From: Gammaproteobacteria bacterium
Lineage (GTDB): Bacteria; Pseudomonadota; Gammaproteobacteria; SZUA-140
Reading direction: 5' to 3'
Length of the DNA: 43,875 nucleotides
Assembly (NCBI GenBank): GCA_020847075.1
Contig: JADLCS010000092.1
Coordinates: 1 to 43,875, forward strand
Position 1 is the first letter of the stretch; every line of letters starts with the position of its first letter. The position numbers were made by a program, and so were the translations under genes. Under the pieces are notes generated by a model, which worked only from the letters and a program-made list of their open reading frames with translations, made no database searches and was not told where the DNA came from. This document shows positions 17,859 through 27,269 of the stretch, piece by piece.

Positions 17859-19123
17859 GGGCGCAGCCCCCGGTCCGGGCTGACCCAGGTGGCGCGCGTG
17901 CCGCGACGCTTTTTGAGCGCGCGCGGGGCGGCCACCACGGCGGTGAATACGTTGAGCACCCAGTACACCACCGGATACCAGATCATCCAGTAATAGACCT
18001 TGCCGATGCCGCGTTCGAAGCGGGAGTCGATCAGCAGCGCGACGGCGAACTGCATCATGCAGGTGATGCCGAGCACCACGCCGCTCCAGGCCGGCAGCAG
18101 GGTGGGGACGCGCAGGATCGGGGGCAGCTCGACGAACAGTCCGATGATATAGAGCAGGATCATGGCGACCATCAGATAGGCCCACACCACGCTGGTGAGA
18201 AATTCGAGGATGACCATCCACATGCGGCGTTTACGCCAGTTTCTGATGTCCGGCAGGTATTTCAGGAACACCTCCATGCCGCCCTGGGCCCAGCGCAGGC
18301 GCTGGCGCCACAGGCCGCGCAGCGTCTCCGGCATCAGGATCCAACACAGGGCGTTGGGCTCGAAGCGGATGTCCCAGCGGTTGAGCTGCAGGTTCCAACT
18401 GATATCGATGTCCTCGGTGATCATGTCGAGGTTCCAGTAGCCGACGTTGTGCAGCGCGCTCTTGCGAAAGGCGGAGACCACGCCGGAGACGGTGAACACG
18501 CGGCCGTAGATGCGTTGCGCGCGCTTGATCATGCCGATGATGGCCGAGAATTCGCCCACCTGGATCTTGCCGAGCAGGGTGGAGCGCGTGCGCACGCGCG
18601 GATTGCCGGTGACGGCGCCGACGCGCGGGCCGTTGACGAAGTGCTGCATGATCCAGGTCGTGGCGTAGCGGTCGAGCAGGGCGTCGCCGTCGATGCAGAC
18701 CAGGAACTCGTGGTTCGAGGCCATGGCGCCCATGCGCAGGGCCATGGCCTTGCCCTGGTTGCTCGCCAGGTGGATGACGCGCAGGCGGGGGTAGTTCTCC
18801 TCCGCCAGGCGATCGAGGATCCCGCCCGTATCGTCCTCGCTGCCGTCGTCGATGGCGATGACCTCGAATTCCGGGTAGTCCTGGTTCAGCAGGTATTCGA
18901 TGGTCTCCTCGACGTTCTCGCCCTCGTTGTGGCACGGCACCAGAAAGGTGACCCCGGGATAGGTCTCCAGCTTCGGCGGCTGATCGATGCGCCGGCCCGC
19001 GGCGAGCTCCCAGTGGGCGAAGTAATAGAGCGCGCCGACCATCCACAGATAGGCCATGAAGAGCGGGTAGTAGAACTCGAAATCGAGTATTCCGCCGACC
19101 AGGGATGTCAGGAACTCCTCCAT
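17855..19123 (-). CDS. pgaC: Poly-beta-1,6-N-acetylglucosamine synthase, glycosyltransferase family 2
   Basis: The 422-residue inner-membrane enzyme polymerises UDP-GlcNAc into PNAG. Transmembrane helices lie at about 18-36 and in the C-terminal part (VILEFLTSVVWAYLMVAMI onward). The cytoplasmic GT-A domain has DDGSEDD (92-98), the metal motif DGD (145-147), the catalytic base in TEDID (236-240) and QRLRW (274-278). All residues needed for activity are present. It starts three bases after the pgaB stop and overlaps pgaD, so the operon is tight. No PilZ domain is present, so any c-di-GMP response would go through the PgaC-PgaD interface. Confidence 0.97.
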   Translation of the reverse strand: MEEFLTSLVGGILDFEFYYPLFMAYLWMVGALYYFAHWELAAGRRIDQPPKLETYPGVTFLVPCHNEGENVEETIEYLLNQDYPEFEVIAIDDGSEDDTGGILDRLAEENYPRLRVIHLASNQGKAMALRMGAMASNHEFLVCIDGDALLDRYATTWIMQHFVNGPRVGAVTGNPRVRTRSTLLGKIQVGEFSAIIGMIKRAQRIYGRVFTVSGVVSAFRKSALHNVGYWNLDMITEDIDISWNLQLNRWDIRFEPNALCWILMPETLRGLWRQRLRWAQGGMEVFLKYLPDIRNWRKRRMWMVILEFLTSVVWAYLMVAMILLYIIGLFVELPPILRVPTLLPAWSGVVLGITCMMQFAVALLIDSRFERGIGKVYYWMIWYPVVYWVLNVFTAVVAAPRALKKRRGTRATWVSPDRGLRP

Positions 19124-19126
19124 GCC

Positions 19127-21079
19127 TCACTCCGGATAGGGGTAGGTGCCGAGCGAGATCGCCGGCCGGATGCCGGCGATCCCGGGGTGGCCGGCGATGA
19201 AGTCGTCGGGGTAGTAGCCGAGGTGGCGGGCGCCCAGGCGGCGCAGCAGATCCATCTGGCCGCGCAGCTCGGCCGTGTCGACGGGGGAGCGGTCGCGCCA
19301 GTCGATGCTTTGAAGTTCGAATACGGTCTTGTCCAGTCCGCCCGGCGCGCGGGACACCCGCTCGACCAGCCGTTTCAGCCAGGCGCGCGGGTGGGATTGC
19401 GCCTCCAGATAGGGCATGGCGAGGATCACCGTGTAGTCGTAATGCGCGAGCGAACGCGGCAGCGACTGCGCGAAGCGCTCCTCCGCCGCGGGGTCCAGCG
19501 CGACCGGGGCATACAGGTTGCGGGCGAGTTTGATCTGCGGCTGGTATACGCGTGCGCGCGCGGCGAGCATGTCGGTCCACTCGATCAGGGTCTCGGTCTT
19601 GCGCCGCGTCCATTCCCGGGTCAGCGCGGGCGAGGCGTGGATCCCGGCGAGCGTGGACGGGAGCCCCCATTGCTCGGCGTAGACCGCGAGGGCCGCGTCG
19701 GAGGCGTCCTCGTCTTCGGCGAGCAGGGCGTCGTCGTGGAACAGCAGGCCGTCGATGGAGGACTGCCGGGCGAGGTCCTCGTAGATGTCGCCGACGAACG
19801 CGCGCGCCTCCGCGCTGAAGGGCGACAGGCGCAGATAGCGCGACGCGCCGCTCTCGTCGTGCGCGTCGCGCTGCACCATCTGCGCGCGCAGCGGGCTGCC
19901 TTCTTCCGGTACATAGGCCAGCACGGGCAACCAGGCGTAGACCTTGACGCCGGTACGGGTCTCGAGCTGCCAGGCGACGCGGTTGAACAGGTCCGCGCGC
20001 ATGGGGAGGCGGCGGTTGGGGAAATAGAGCGCGTCCGCGCCGCCGTCGCCGTCGGGATCGGCGAAGGCCTGCAGGTATACCGTATTGATATTGAGGGCCT
20101 GGATGCGGTCGAGCAGGCAGTCGAGGTTGCGTTCCTGCTGCGCCGGATCGGGGTCGTAGACGTAATCGAGGTCGATCTGTACGGCGCGGATCGCCCGGCC
20201 GAGCACGGGTTCGTTGAGCGTCTGGACCAGGGACTCCAGCGTGGCGCCGTGCGTGATCAGCGCGCGGTGGATCACGCCGCCGTCGCGTGCGCGGTTGTTG
20301 CCGTGATCGCCGAGGTCGAAGCTCAGGGGCATGCCGGACCGGGCCGCGAGGGTGGTCAGCGTTTCGTTGTAGCGGCCATAGGGCCAGACCATGACGCGCG
20401 GCCGGTGTCCGGTGCGCTGTTCGATGAGACGCGCGCTGCGTTCCAGATCGGCGCCGACGCGGCTCAGGTACGACGGGTCGTCCTCGTAGGTCCCGGTCTG
20501 CGCGTCATAGGCCCGCGTGACGGCGGCGGGCTCCAGATTGCCCTGCGGATTGCCCGCGATGCCGCGGTGCAGGTCGTCGCTGTGCGAGGCGATCTCCACC
20601 AGGCCGGAGTCGGCCATCTCCTTGAGCTGATCCCAGGTCGCGAACCCCGCGCGCGGCAGGGAGAGCGCGCCGTAATCCACCCGGCCGCCGGCCGGCTGCT
20701 CGACCCAGGAGGTCACCGGCGCCGCCACGGCGGGGAAGCCGAACAGCTTGAGCAGCGGGAACACGCGGGTATAGAGGCTGGCGTAGCCGTCATCGAAGGT
20801 GAGCAGCACGGCGTTGGCGGGCAGCGGCCGGCCGTGCGCGCGCGCTGCGACGATGTCGTCCAGGCCGACGGGGTGGTAGTCGTGCTCGTTCAGCCAGGCG
20901 AACTGGGCGACGAGATCGGACGTGGCGATGGTCACCGCGTCCCCGAGGCGGTCTCGCACCGGATCGTCCTGCACGTCGTGGTAGCTCAGCACGATGAATC
21001 CGTCCGTGTCCTGCGCCGCGGGCAGCGCGGCCGGCAGGATCAGGGTCAGGGCGGCGATGAGTCGAATCAGGGCCTGCAT
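19127..21079 (-). CDS. pgaB: Poly-beta-1,6-N-acetylglucosamine N-deacetylase
   Basis: This 650-residue periplasmic protein partly deacetylates PNAG for export. After a signal peptide (residues 1-22) comes the polysaccharide deacetylase domain with LTFDDGY (93-99) and HSDDLH (166-171), supplying the metal ligands and catalytic Asp. The second half (from about 305, QIDLDYVYDPDP, LLFHDDALL) is the glycoside-hydrolase-like domain that binds and can cut the polymer. E. coli PgaB is a lipoprotein, but the signal region here (LILPAALPAAQ) has no lipobox cysteine, so this one is probably soluble in the periplasm. It starts one base after the pgaA stop. Confidence 0.96.
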   Translation of the reverse strand: MQALIRLIAALTLILPAALPAAQDTDGFIVLSYHDVQDDPVRDRLGDAVTIATSDLVAQFAWLNEHDYHPVGLDDIVAARAHGRPLPANAVLLTFDDGYASLYTRVFPLLKLFGFPAVAAPVTSWVEQPAGGRVDYGALSLPRAGFATWDQLKEMADSGLVEIASHSDDLHRGIAGNPQGNLEPAAVTRAYDAQTGTYEDDPSYLSRVGADLERSARLIEQRTGHRPRVMVWPYGRYNETLTTLAARSGMPLSFDLGDHGNNRARDGGVIHRALITHGATLESLVQTLNEPVLGRAIRAVQIDLDYVYDPDPAQQERNLDCLLDRIQALNINTVYLQAFADPDGDGGADALYFPNRRLPMRADLFNRVAWQLETRTGVKVYAWLPVLAYVPEEGSPLRAQMVQRDAHDESGASRYLRLSPFSAEARAFVGDIYEDLARQSSIDGLLFHDDALLAEDEDASDAALAVYAEQWGLPSTLAGIHASPALTREWTRRKTETLIEWTDMLAARARVYQPQIKLARNLYAPVALDPAAEERFAQSLPRSLAHYDYTVILAMPYLEAQSHPRAWLKRLVERVSRAPGGLDKTVFELQSIDWRDRSPVDTAELRGQMDLLRRLGARHLGYYPDDFIAGHPGIAGIRPAISLGTYPYPE

Positions 21080-21080
21080 G

Positions 21081-23558
21081 TCAGAAACGCCAGTCCAGGT
21101 TGAGATAGAGCGTGGTCTGGTATTCCGGCACGCCGTCGTAGACGCGGCGCGCGCGGATCAGTCCGTACACGAGATCGAAGCGGTCCTGCGGGCTCCAGCG
21201 CTGTTCGTACTGCGCCGCCCACAGGGTGTCGGAGCCGAAGTCCTCCTGGTGATAGCCGCCGGCGCTGAGTGCGAGGCGGTGACGGAAGGAGTATTCGTAG
21301 CGCCGGTATAGCAGCCATTCGTTGTTGAGGGTGAGGTCGACCGAAAGGTCGCTGGCCGGATTGAAGTACGGCGCGCCTTCGCGCGTGTTGCGTGAGGCGT
21401 AAACGCCGAGCAGGCCGTCCATGTGGTAATGCGGGCGCGTCATCAGGCGCTGGGCCACGCGCGCGTTCGCGGCGGTGCGCAGGTTGTCGTCGCTGAAGTC
21501 GATGCGTTGCAGGCCGACATGGGCGCTGCGCCGCTCGTGCGCGCGCCAGTCGGCGCCGAGGTCGACCGACCAGCCGTCGATGTCCTCGTTGAGGCGGCCG
21601 CGCAGCGGTATCTCGTCGCTCCAGGTGTCCGCCCCCGCGGTGAAGGACCAGGTGTCCGACGGGCTCCAGCGCCCGTCGATCGCGAGGCCGGCGTCGACGC
21701 GGTCGCCCGCGTTGCGATCCAGCTCCACCGTCGCGGCGATCTCGCGCGCGCGGTATTCGACGCCCGCGCCGATGCGGCGGTAGGTCGCGTCGCCCTCGGG
21801 GAATTCCGCCTGTTCGAAGTGGTGGTGCAGGAAGGGGCGGTAGTGATATCGGAACGGCGCGCCATAGAGCCAGCCGTCGAAGCCCAGGTCATCGCTGCCT
21901 TCCTGCGCGCCCGAGCTTTTCGTGCGCGAGGCCTCCAGACGCAATTCATGGAGATTGTGCAGTTCCCAGGCGCGCCCCAGCGCGGCGGTCGCCCGGCTGT
22001 CCGGCGCGGTGGCGCGCAGTTCCCGCAGCGCCGCCTCCGCCGCGGGGTAATCGCCGATCTCGAGCAGGGCCTGTCCGCGCCCGGCGCGGGCGTCCGGCAG
22101 GTTCTCCGGCCTGCTGTGGAGGGCGATCTCGTATTCCCCCAGGGCGCGGCGCGGCCAGCCGCGCCAGCGCTGGATCGTGGCCAGCGCCGTGTGCAGTTCC
22201 GCGTTGAGCGGCGCCTGCTCGGCCAGCGGGGCCAGGCGCCGTTCGGCCTCGGGCAGGTCGTCGGCGAAGGCGCGCGCGTAGGCGGCGGTGATGTCGGTGC
22301 GTAGCCTGGCGGAGTTGGGACGGCGCTCCGGCGCGACGCCCAGCCACGCCGGCTCCCCGGCGGCGATCCCGTCGATCAGGGGCAGGGCGTGTTCGAAATC
22401 CTCGCCCTCGACATAGGCGTAGAACAGCGACAGGCGGGTATTGAAATCCTCCGGCTCCCGTTCCAGCGCGCGCAGGAACAGGTCGCGCGCCTGTTCCGGC
22501 CGGCGCAGCGTGAGGTAGGTGTCGCCCGCGGTCGCGAGGACATAGGTCGGGATCTCCGGGTCCGCGGCGATGCGTGTCTCGTAGAGTTCGACGGCCTCGC
22601 GGTCGCGACCGCGCTCGTGCAGCGAGACGAACAGGTCGTAACGCACCTGGCGCGCGTGCGGTGTGTCGCCCTGGCCGCCGGTCTCGAGGAATTCGAGTTC
22701 CCGGCGCAGGTCGTGGATCGCCTTGAAGGATTCGCGTCCCGGCGTGGTCTCCGGCGTCGCGGGCAGGCGGCTCCAGCGGATGGTGTAGGCCTGTCTGTCC
22801 CGTTCGATCGCGTCGCGCTCGTCCGTGCTCAGCAGCCCCGGCGTCTCGTCCGCCAGCGCGGCGGCGAGGTGGGGGGCGCCGATGCGGTATGCGGTCAGGA
22901 CCCTGCCGCGGCGCGCCTCGCGGTTCGCAGGATCGATCTCCAGCATGCGGTCGTAGGTGTTCAGGGCCTGGAAGGGCAGGCCCTGGCGCTGCTGGACGTA
23001 GGCGAGCGCGCCGAGCAGCTCGGGGTCGCGGGAGCGGGCGGCGTCGATCCGGTCCAGCGCCTCGCGCGCCTGCGCGCCTTCACCGCTGTCCGCCAGGCTG
23101 AGCGCCAGGCCGATGCGCGCGGCGCCGTCTTCCGGGTCGCGTTCGAGCGCGGTGCGGTAGATGCGGACGGCGAGCGGGTATTCCTGCTGGTTGCGCGCCG
23201 ATTTGCCCAGGGCCTCGAGCACATAGGCGGGGGCGGCGGCCAGGTCGAGGGCGGTGGCGCGATCCAGCGCCTCGCGGTCGCGCTCGGCCCAGCCCAGTAC
23301 CGCGACGTAGTCGTAGAGATACTGTCGATTGTCCGGGTAGCGCTCGACCAGCGCACTTAAGGTCTCCAGCGCCCGCGCGTGGTCGCCCGAGCGGGCGGAT
23401 TGCAGCGCCTGCCGGTATTCCTGCTCCGGCGCGGCGGCGGACGCGGGCGTGTGCCACGCGGCCACGAGGAGGCCGAGCATCGTCATGGCGATCAGGCCCG
23501 GAGGGCGGCGCAGGGGAGCGGGGCGCATGGGGGCGGCGTTATCGTTCGGACTTCTCAT
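21081..23558 (-). CDS. pgaA: PNAG outer membrane export porin
   Basis: The 825-residue product has a signal sequence (PGLIAMTMLGLLVAAWHTPASA), a long periplasmic TPR region (about residues 45-510) that recruits the deacetylase, and a C-terminal 16-strand-type beta barrel (from about 540) ending in LDWRF, the aromatic terminus expected of outer membrane barrels. This matches PgaA, the PNAG secretion pore. An ATG at 23528 is an alternative start that gives a more compact signal peptide. It is the first pga gene, 63 bases after the MinD-like gene on the same strand. Confidence 0.95.
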   Translation of the reverse strand: MRSPNDNAAPMRPAPLRRPPGLIAMTMLGLLVAAWHTPASAAAPEQEYRQALQSARSGDHARALETLSALVERYPDNRQYLYDYVAVLGWAERDREALDRATALDLAAAPAYVLEALGKSARNQQEYPLAVRIYRTALERDPEDGAARIGLALSLADSGEGAQAREALDRIDAARSRDPELLGALAYVQQRQGLPFQALNTYDRMLEIDPANREARRGRVLTAYRIGAPHLAAALADETPGLLSTDERDAIERDRQAYTIRWSRLPATPETTPGRESFKAIHDLRRELEFLETGGQGDTPHARQVRYDLFVSLHERGRDREAVELYETRIAADPEIPTYVLATAGDTYLTLRRPEQARDLFLRALEREPEDFNTRLSLFYAYVEGEDFEHALPLIDGIAAGEPAWLGVAPERRPNSARLRTDITAAYARAFADDLPEAERRLAPLAEQAPLNAELHTALATIQRWRGWPRRALGEYEIALHSRPENLPDARAGRGQALLEIGDYPAAEAALRELRATAPDSRATAALGRAWELHNLHELRLEASRTKSSGAQEGSDDLGFDGWLYGAPFRYHYRPFLHHHFEQAEFPEGDATYRRIGAGVEYRAREIAATVELDRNAGDRVDAGLAIDGRWSPSDTWSFTAGADTWSDEIPLRGRLNEDIDGWSVDLGADWRAHERRSAHVGLQRIDFSDDNLRTAANARVAQRLMTRPHYHMDGLLGVYASRNTREGAPYFNPASDLSVDLTLNNEWLLYRRYEYSFRHRLALSAGGYHQEDFGSDTLWAAQYEQRWSPQDRFDLVYGLIRARRVYDGVPEYQTTLYLNLDWRF

Positions 23559-23621
23559 GCCTTGTATTTCCGGGCGACGATCCGGCCCGCGCGGGCTTCG
23601 GTCCCCCGCGCGTCGGCGAGA

Positions 23622-25049
23622 TCAATTTATGAGCGGCGCGTCGTCCGGCCCGGGTTCGGGATGACGTGCCCCTTCATCCATGTCCCTGCCATCGTGTCCG
23701 TGCTCATCGAGGAGCGGCGAGCCCTTCCCGGAGGGGAGGAGCTCCCGATTGATGTAGGCGTACAGCCGGTTCAGCGCCTGGTGCAGCAGCGTCTCTTCCG
23801 CCTGGATGCGCTCTGCCGAGCGCCGGTACTCGAGCAGGATTGTATCCTGTTCCGGCGTGGTCGTGGGCGGAGTTTCGAAGGCCGGCGCGGACGGGCCGAA
23901 GCGCCGTTCGAGGACGGCCTCGAGCCCGGCGACCAGCGTGCGCAGTTCGGTCTCGGTACGGGACTCCGCCGCCCGCAGCTCCGGCAGGCGATCGGGCGCG
24001 AGGGGCAGGGTGCGGAAGCGCGCGTGATAGGCCTGCAACAGGGCGCCCAGCTCGCGGGCGAGTTCTTCCTCTGGGATGGCCGGGTCCTGTATCAACCCCG
24101 CCGCCTGCGCCCAGGTCCGGGCCGGGGTCTCTTCCCAGTCCGGCGCGGAGGGGCCGTGGCCGGCCGGCTCCGTCGCGGCGGCGGGGCCCGCGGCGAGGTC
24201 GTTCCAGTAGGCGCTGAAGCTGTGCGGCTGCGCGGTCCCCGCGAACTGCTTGCTCAGGACCGTGGCCAGGGTGGTGAAGCAGCGGCTGGCGAGCGCCTCC
24301 GGATGTTGCAGCAATACCGGGCGCTGTGCGCTGACGGAGGTCCGGATGGCCTTGTCTTCGGTAATGTAGCCAAGGTAATGGACCTTCATGTTGAGGTATT
24401 TCTTGACGGCCGCCTCGAAGCGCTTGAACACCTCCATGCTGTTGGCGTAGTTGATGGCCATGTTGACCAGCACGTAGGCCGGGTGTTCGTAGCTGCGCCG
24501 CTTGAGCACGCGGAGCAGGGCGAAGGCGTCCGTCAGCGAGGTCGGCTCGGTCGAGATCACCACGATGGCGTACTGCGCCGACTGGACGAAAGAGAGCACC
24601 GACTCGCCGATGCCCGCGGCCGTATCGATCAGGATGTAGTCGAAACGGTCCTCCAGCGATTCGAGGGCGGCGATCAGGCGCTGGCGCTGCTCCTGGTCCA
24701 GGTTCGCGCATTCGGCGATGCCCGACGCGGCCGGGATGATCATCACGCCTTCCGGCCCCTCGGCCAGGATCTCGTCCACCGTGCGTTCCCCCGCGAGCAG
24801 ATGCTCGACGGTGTATTCCACCTGAAGGCCCATCACCACGTTGATGTTGGCGAGGCTGGTGTCGGCGTCGAAGATGCAGACGCGGTTGCCGTTCTTGGCC
24901 AGGGCGATGGCGAGGTTGCTGGTGACGTTGGTCTTGCCCACCCCGCCCTTGCCGCTCGTGATGGCGATGACCTTGGGGGATCGCGTGTCGGCCGGTTGAC
25001 GCGGCGAGGAGCGCGCGGGTCCGGGCGGTTTGATGGGAAATATATTCAT
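23622..25049 (-). CDS. MinD/FlhG-like P-loop ATPase with an extra C-terminal region
   Basis: The N-terminal 280 residues form a deviant-Walker ATPase: SGKGGVGKT (32-40), FDADTSLANINVVMGL, and DYILIDTAAGIGESVLSF, closest to FlhG/FleN and MinD-like proteins that position structures at the membrane or pole. VLVNMAINYANSMEVFKRFE follows, as in FlhG. FlhG proteins usually stop near 280-300 residues; here about 170 more follow, charged and largely helical (REL..LLQAYHARFRTL, LLHQALNRLYAYINREL), with no family I recognise. No flagellar gene is near. It sits directly upstream of pgaA, 63 bases away, so it may be the first gene of the exopolysaccharide operon and help place or control the Pga machine. 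That is inference from position. Confidence 0.85.
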   Translation of the reverse strand: MNIFPIKPPGPARSSPRQPADTRSPKVIAITSGKGGVGKTNVTSNLAIALAKNGNRVCIFDADTSLANINVVMGLQVEYTVEHLLAGERTVDEILAEGPEGVMIIPAASGIAECANLDQEQRQRLIAALESLEDRFDYILIDTAAGIGESVLSFVQSAQYAIVVISTEPTSLTDAFALLRVLKRRSYEHPAYVLVNMAINYANSMEVFKRFEAAVKKYLNMKVHYLGYITEDKAIRTSVSAQRPVLLQHPEALASRCFTTLATVLSKQFAGTAQPHSFSAYWNDLAAGPAAATEPAGHGPSAPDWEETPARTWAQAAGLIQDPAIPEEELARELGALLQAYHARFRTLPLAPDRLPELRAAESRTETELRTLVAGLEAVLERRFGPSAPAFETPPTTTPEQDTILLEYRRSAERIQAEETLLHQALNRLYAYINRELLPSGKGSPLLDEHGHDGRDMDEGARHPEPGPDDAPLIN

Positions 25050-25289
25050 GGTACGGATGCGATCTCTGGTGACTGAGTCCGTTTTCTCCGGGTCGGGACG
25101 GGGACCCTGGGCATTCGTCTTGGGCCGCCGGTCTCCGGGACCCGATCCGCCATGTTCAGAAAGAATCTTTAGTGGTTGTTATTGAGCGTTGAAATTGTAT
25201 CACTTTTTCGAGAGAGATTGGGAGGGCCGCAGGGCCGGGCCCGATACGGACGGGGGGGGGCGGGCCAGTGGCCGGGGCGATACGCCGGC

Positions 25290-27269
25290 TCAGATGACGC
25301 GGTCGTTACCCCCGTCGAGGGGCACCTGGGCCCCCGTGGTCCTGGAGAACAGCGGCCCGCACATGGCGATCGCCATCTCGGCCACGTCGCGGGACTGTAT
25401 CTCCGTCCTCAGAATATTTTTTCTCTTGTAATTTTCTATGGTTAAACCGTAATTCTTCGCTCTGGCCTGAAGTACCTCGTCGGTCCAGATCGCGGTATCG
25501 AAGACGGCGTCCGGGTGGATGGAGTTGACGCGTATGCCGTCTTCCCCCCATTCCAGCGCGGCCACGCGGGCGAGTTGCGTGAGCGCGGCCTTGGAGGCGG
25601 AGTAGGCGGCGACCCCCGGGCCGGGGGCGGCGACATTCTTGGAGCCGATGATGACGACCCGGCCGCCGCGCGGTGACAGTTTCAGCAGGGGGTGCGCCTC
25701 CCGCAGCAGGTTGAGATTGGCGTCCAGGTTGATGTCGAAGACACGGCGCCATTCGCGGCTGTCGAGCGCCTCCAGGCGGCGGCTGGGGGGGAAGATGCCG
25801 GCGTTCAGGACCAGCATGTCGAGGCCGCCGAAACGACGGACCCCCGCCTCGAGGGCCGCGGCGAGTTCCTGCTCCTTCGTCACGTCGCAGACCCGTCCGA
25901 GATAGGCGGGGTGGTGCGCCACGCGTTCCACGCCCGCGTCGATGTCGAAGCCGATGACCGCCGCGCCCTGCTTCAGGAACTGCTCGGCGCAGGCCTTGCC
26001 GATGCCGGACGCCGCGCCGGTGACCAGCACCACCTCGCCGGCGAAGGGCGGCGTGGCGCCGGCGGATTTGAGTTTGGCCTGCTCCAGGTCCCAGTATTCG
26101 ACGTCGAAGATGTCGCCGGCCGGCAGCGCCCGATATCCGCCCAGTGCCTGCGCGCGCAGCAGGATCTCGATGGTGTGGTCGTAGATGTCCGCGACGATGC
26201 CCGCGTCCTTCGCGCTGCGCCCGAGCGCGCAGACGCCGAACTCGGGGTCGATGACGACGCGCGGCGCCGGGTCGAGCATGGTCTTTTTGTCGCGCGCACG
26301 GGGGGCGTGTTCCTCGAAGTAGGTCTGGTAGGCGGCGACATAGGCCGCGACGTCGCGCCCGAGCAGGGGGATGCGCTTGGTGCGTATGACGTGGTCCGGG
26401 GTCGCGGGCCCCTGCTGGGTCAGCACCGCGAGGTCGGGGCGGCGGGCGAAATCCAGGCTGCGCGCGTCGCGCTGGGCGACCAGCAGCAGCGGAAAACCGG
26501 CGGCGCGCGAGGCGTCGCGGCGCAGGGTGGCGAGGGCGAGGCGCAGGGCCGGCCCCTCCGTGGGGGCGCTTGGTGCGGGCGCGGGCAGATCCCAGGCGCC
26601 CTGGCGTTTCAGGTAGTCCTCCGCCCGCGCGACGAGTTCGATCATGCGTTCATAGGATTCCCGCGCCGTCGATCCGAATGAAAAAATTCCATGATTCATC
26701 AGAACCATGCCGATGGTTTTTGAGGTGGATTCTTTGGCGAAGCGTTCCCCGCACAGGCGAGCGAGGTCGAAGCCCGGCATCACATAGGGGATGACGACGA
26801 CGTCGTCGCCGAAGACCTCGGCGATCCGTTCCCGCCCCGCCGCGGTGTTGGTGATGGCGATGAGGGCGTCGGCGTGGGTGTGGTCGACGTATTTGTGCGG
26901 GATCACCGCGTGCAGGATCGCCTCGACCGACGGGGTGGGCGCGCTCGCCCGGGTCATGTGGGTGCGCAGTTCGTTGACCATCTGCATGTCGCTGAGGGCG
27001 GGCAGGCGGGCCAGGGCGATGAGGTGCTCGAGCTTGACGGCCGGGAAGCCCGCCTCTTCGATGGTCTCGAGGTCCCATCCGCTGCCCTTGACGTACAGGA
27101 TCTCTTCCTCGATGCCGAGGAGGTTGCGGACCGTTTCCTTGACCGAGGTGTTGCCTCCGCCGTGCAGCACCAGCGAGGGGTCCTGCCCCAGCAGGCGGGA
27201 GGTATAGACGCGCAGGGCGAGCGGACTCGTGTATTCCGCCGCCGTCCGATCGTTCCAACGGTTGAGCAT
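25290..27269 (-). CDS. Bifunctional class II aldolase / short-chain dehydrogenase
   Basis: The 659-residue protein is a two-enzyme fusion. Residues about 20-230 are a class II aldolase/adducin domain with HGGGNTSVK (36-44) and the zinc-site histidines in VDHTHAD (His130, His132) plus MNHGIFSFG. Residues about 425-659 are a classical SDR with VTGAASGIGKA, NAGIFPP, and the catalytic YSASK, ending in a C-terminal PLDGGND. The same architecture is known for rhamnulose-1-phosphate aldolase/lactaldehyde dehydrogenase fusions (RhaE-like, YuxG). No rhamnose transport or isomerase gene is nearby, so the true sugar is open. It starts at 27269 next to a long gene-free region and appears to be a single-gene unit. 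Confidence 0.93.
   Translation of the reverse strand: MLNRWNDRTAAEYTSPLALRVYTSRLLGQDPSLVLHGGGNTSVKETVRNLLGIEEEILYVKGSGWDLETIEEAGFPAVKLEHLIALARLPALSDMQMVNELRTHMTRASAPTPSVEAILHAVIPHKYVDHTHADALIAITNTAAGRERIAEVFGDDVVVIPYVMPGFDLARLCGERFAKESTSKTIGMVLMNHGIFSFGSTARESYERMIELVARAEDYLKRQGAWDLPAPAPSAPTEGPALRLALATLRRDASRAAGFPLLLVAQRDARSLDFARRPDLAVLTQQGPATPDHVIRTKRIPLLGRDVAAYVAAYQTYFEEHAPRARDKKTMLDPAPRVVIDPEFGVCALGRSAKDAGIVADIYDHTIEILLRAQALGGYRALPAGDIFDVEYWDLEQAKLKSAGATPPFAGEVVLVTGAASGIGKACAEQFLKQGAAVIGFDIDAGVERVAHHPAYLGRVCDVTKEQELAAALEAGVRRFGGLDMLVLNAGIFPPSRRLEALDSREWRRVFDINLDANLNLLREAHPLLKLSPRGGRVVIIGSKNVAAPGPGVAAYSASKAALTQLARVAALEWGEDGIRVNSIHPDAVFDTAIWTDEVLQARAKNYGLTIENYKRKNILRTEIQSRDVAEMAIAMCGPLFSRTTGAQVPLDGGNDRVI

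Noticed and set aside
18449-21103. An 884-codon open frame opposite pgaC and pgaB
   Set aside because: Antisense shadow of two well-supported genes, with Ala/Gly/Arg-rich composition and no domain.
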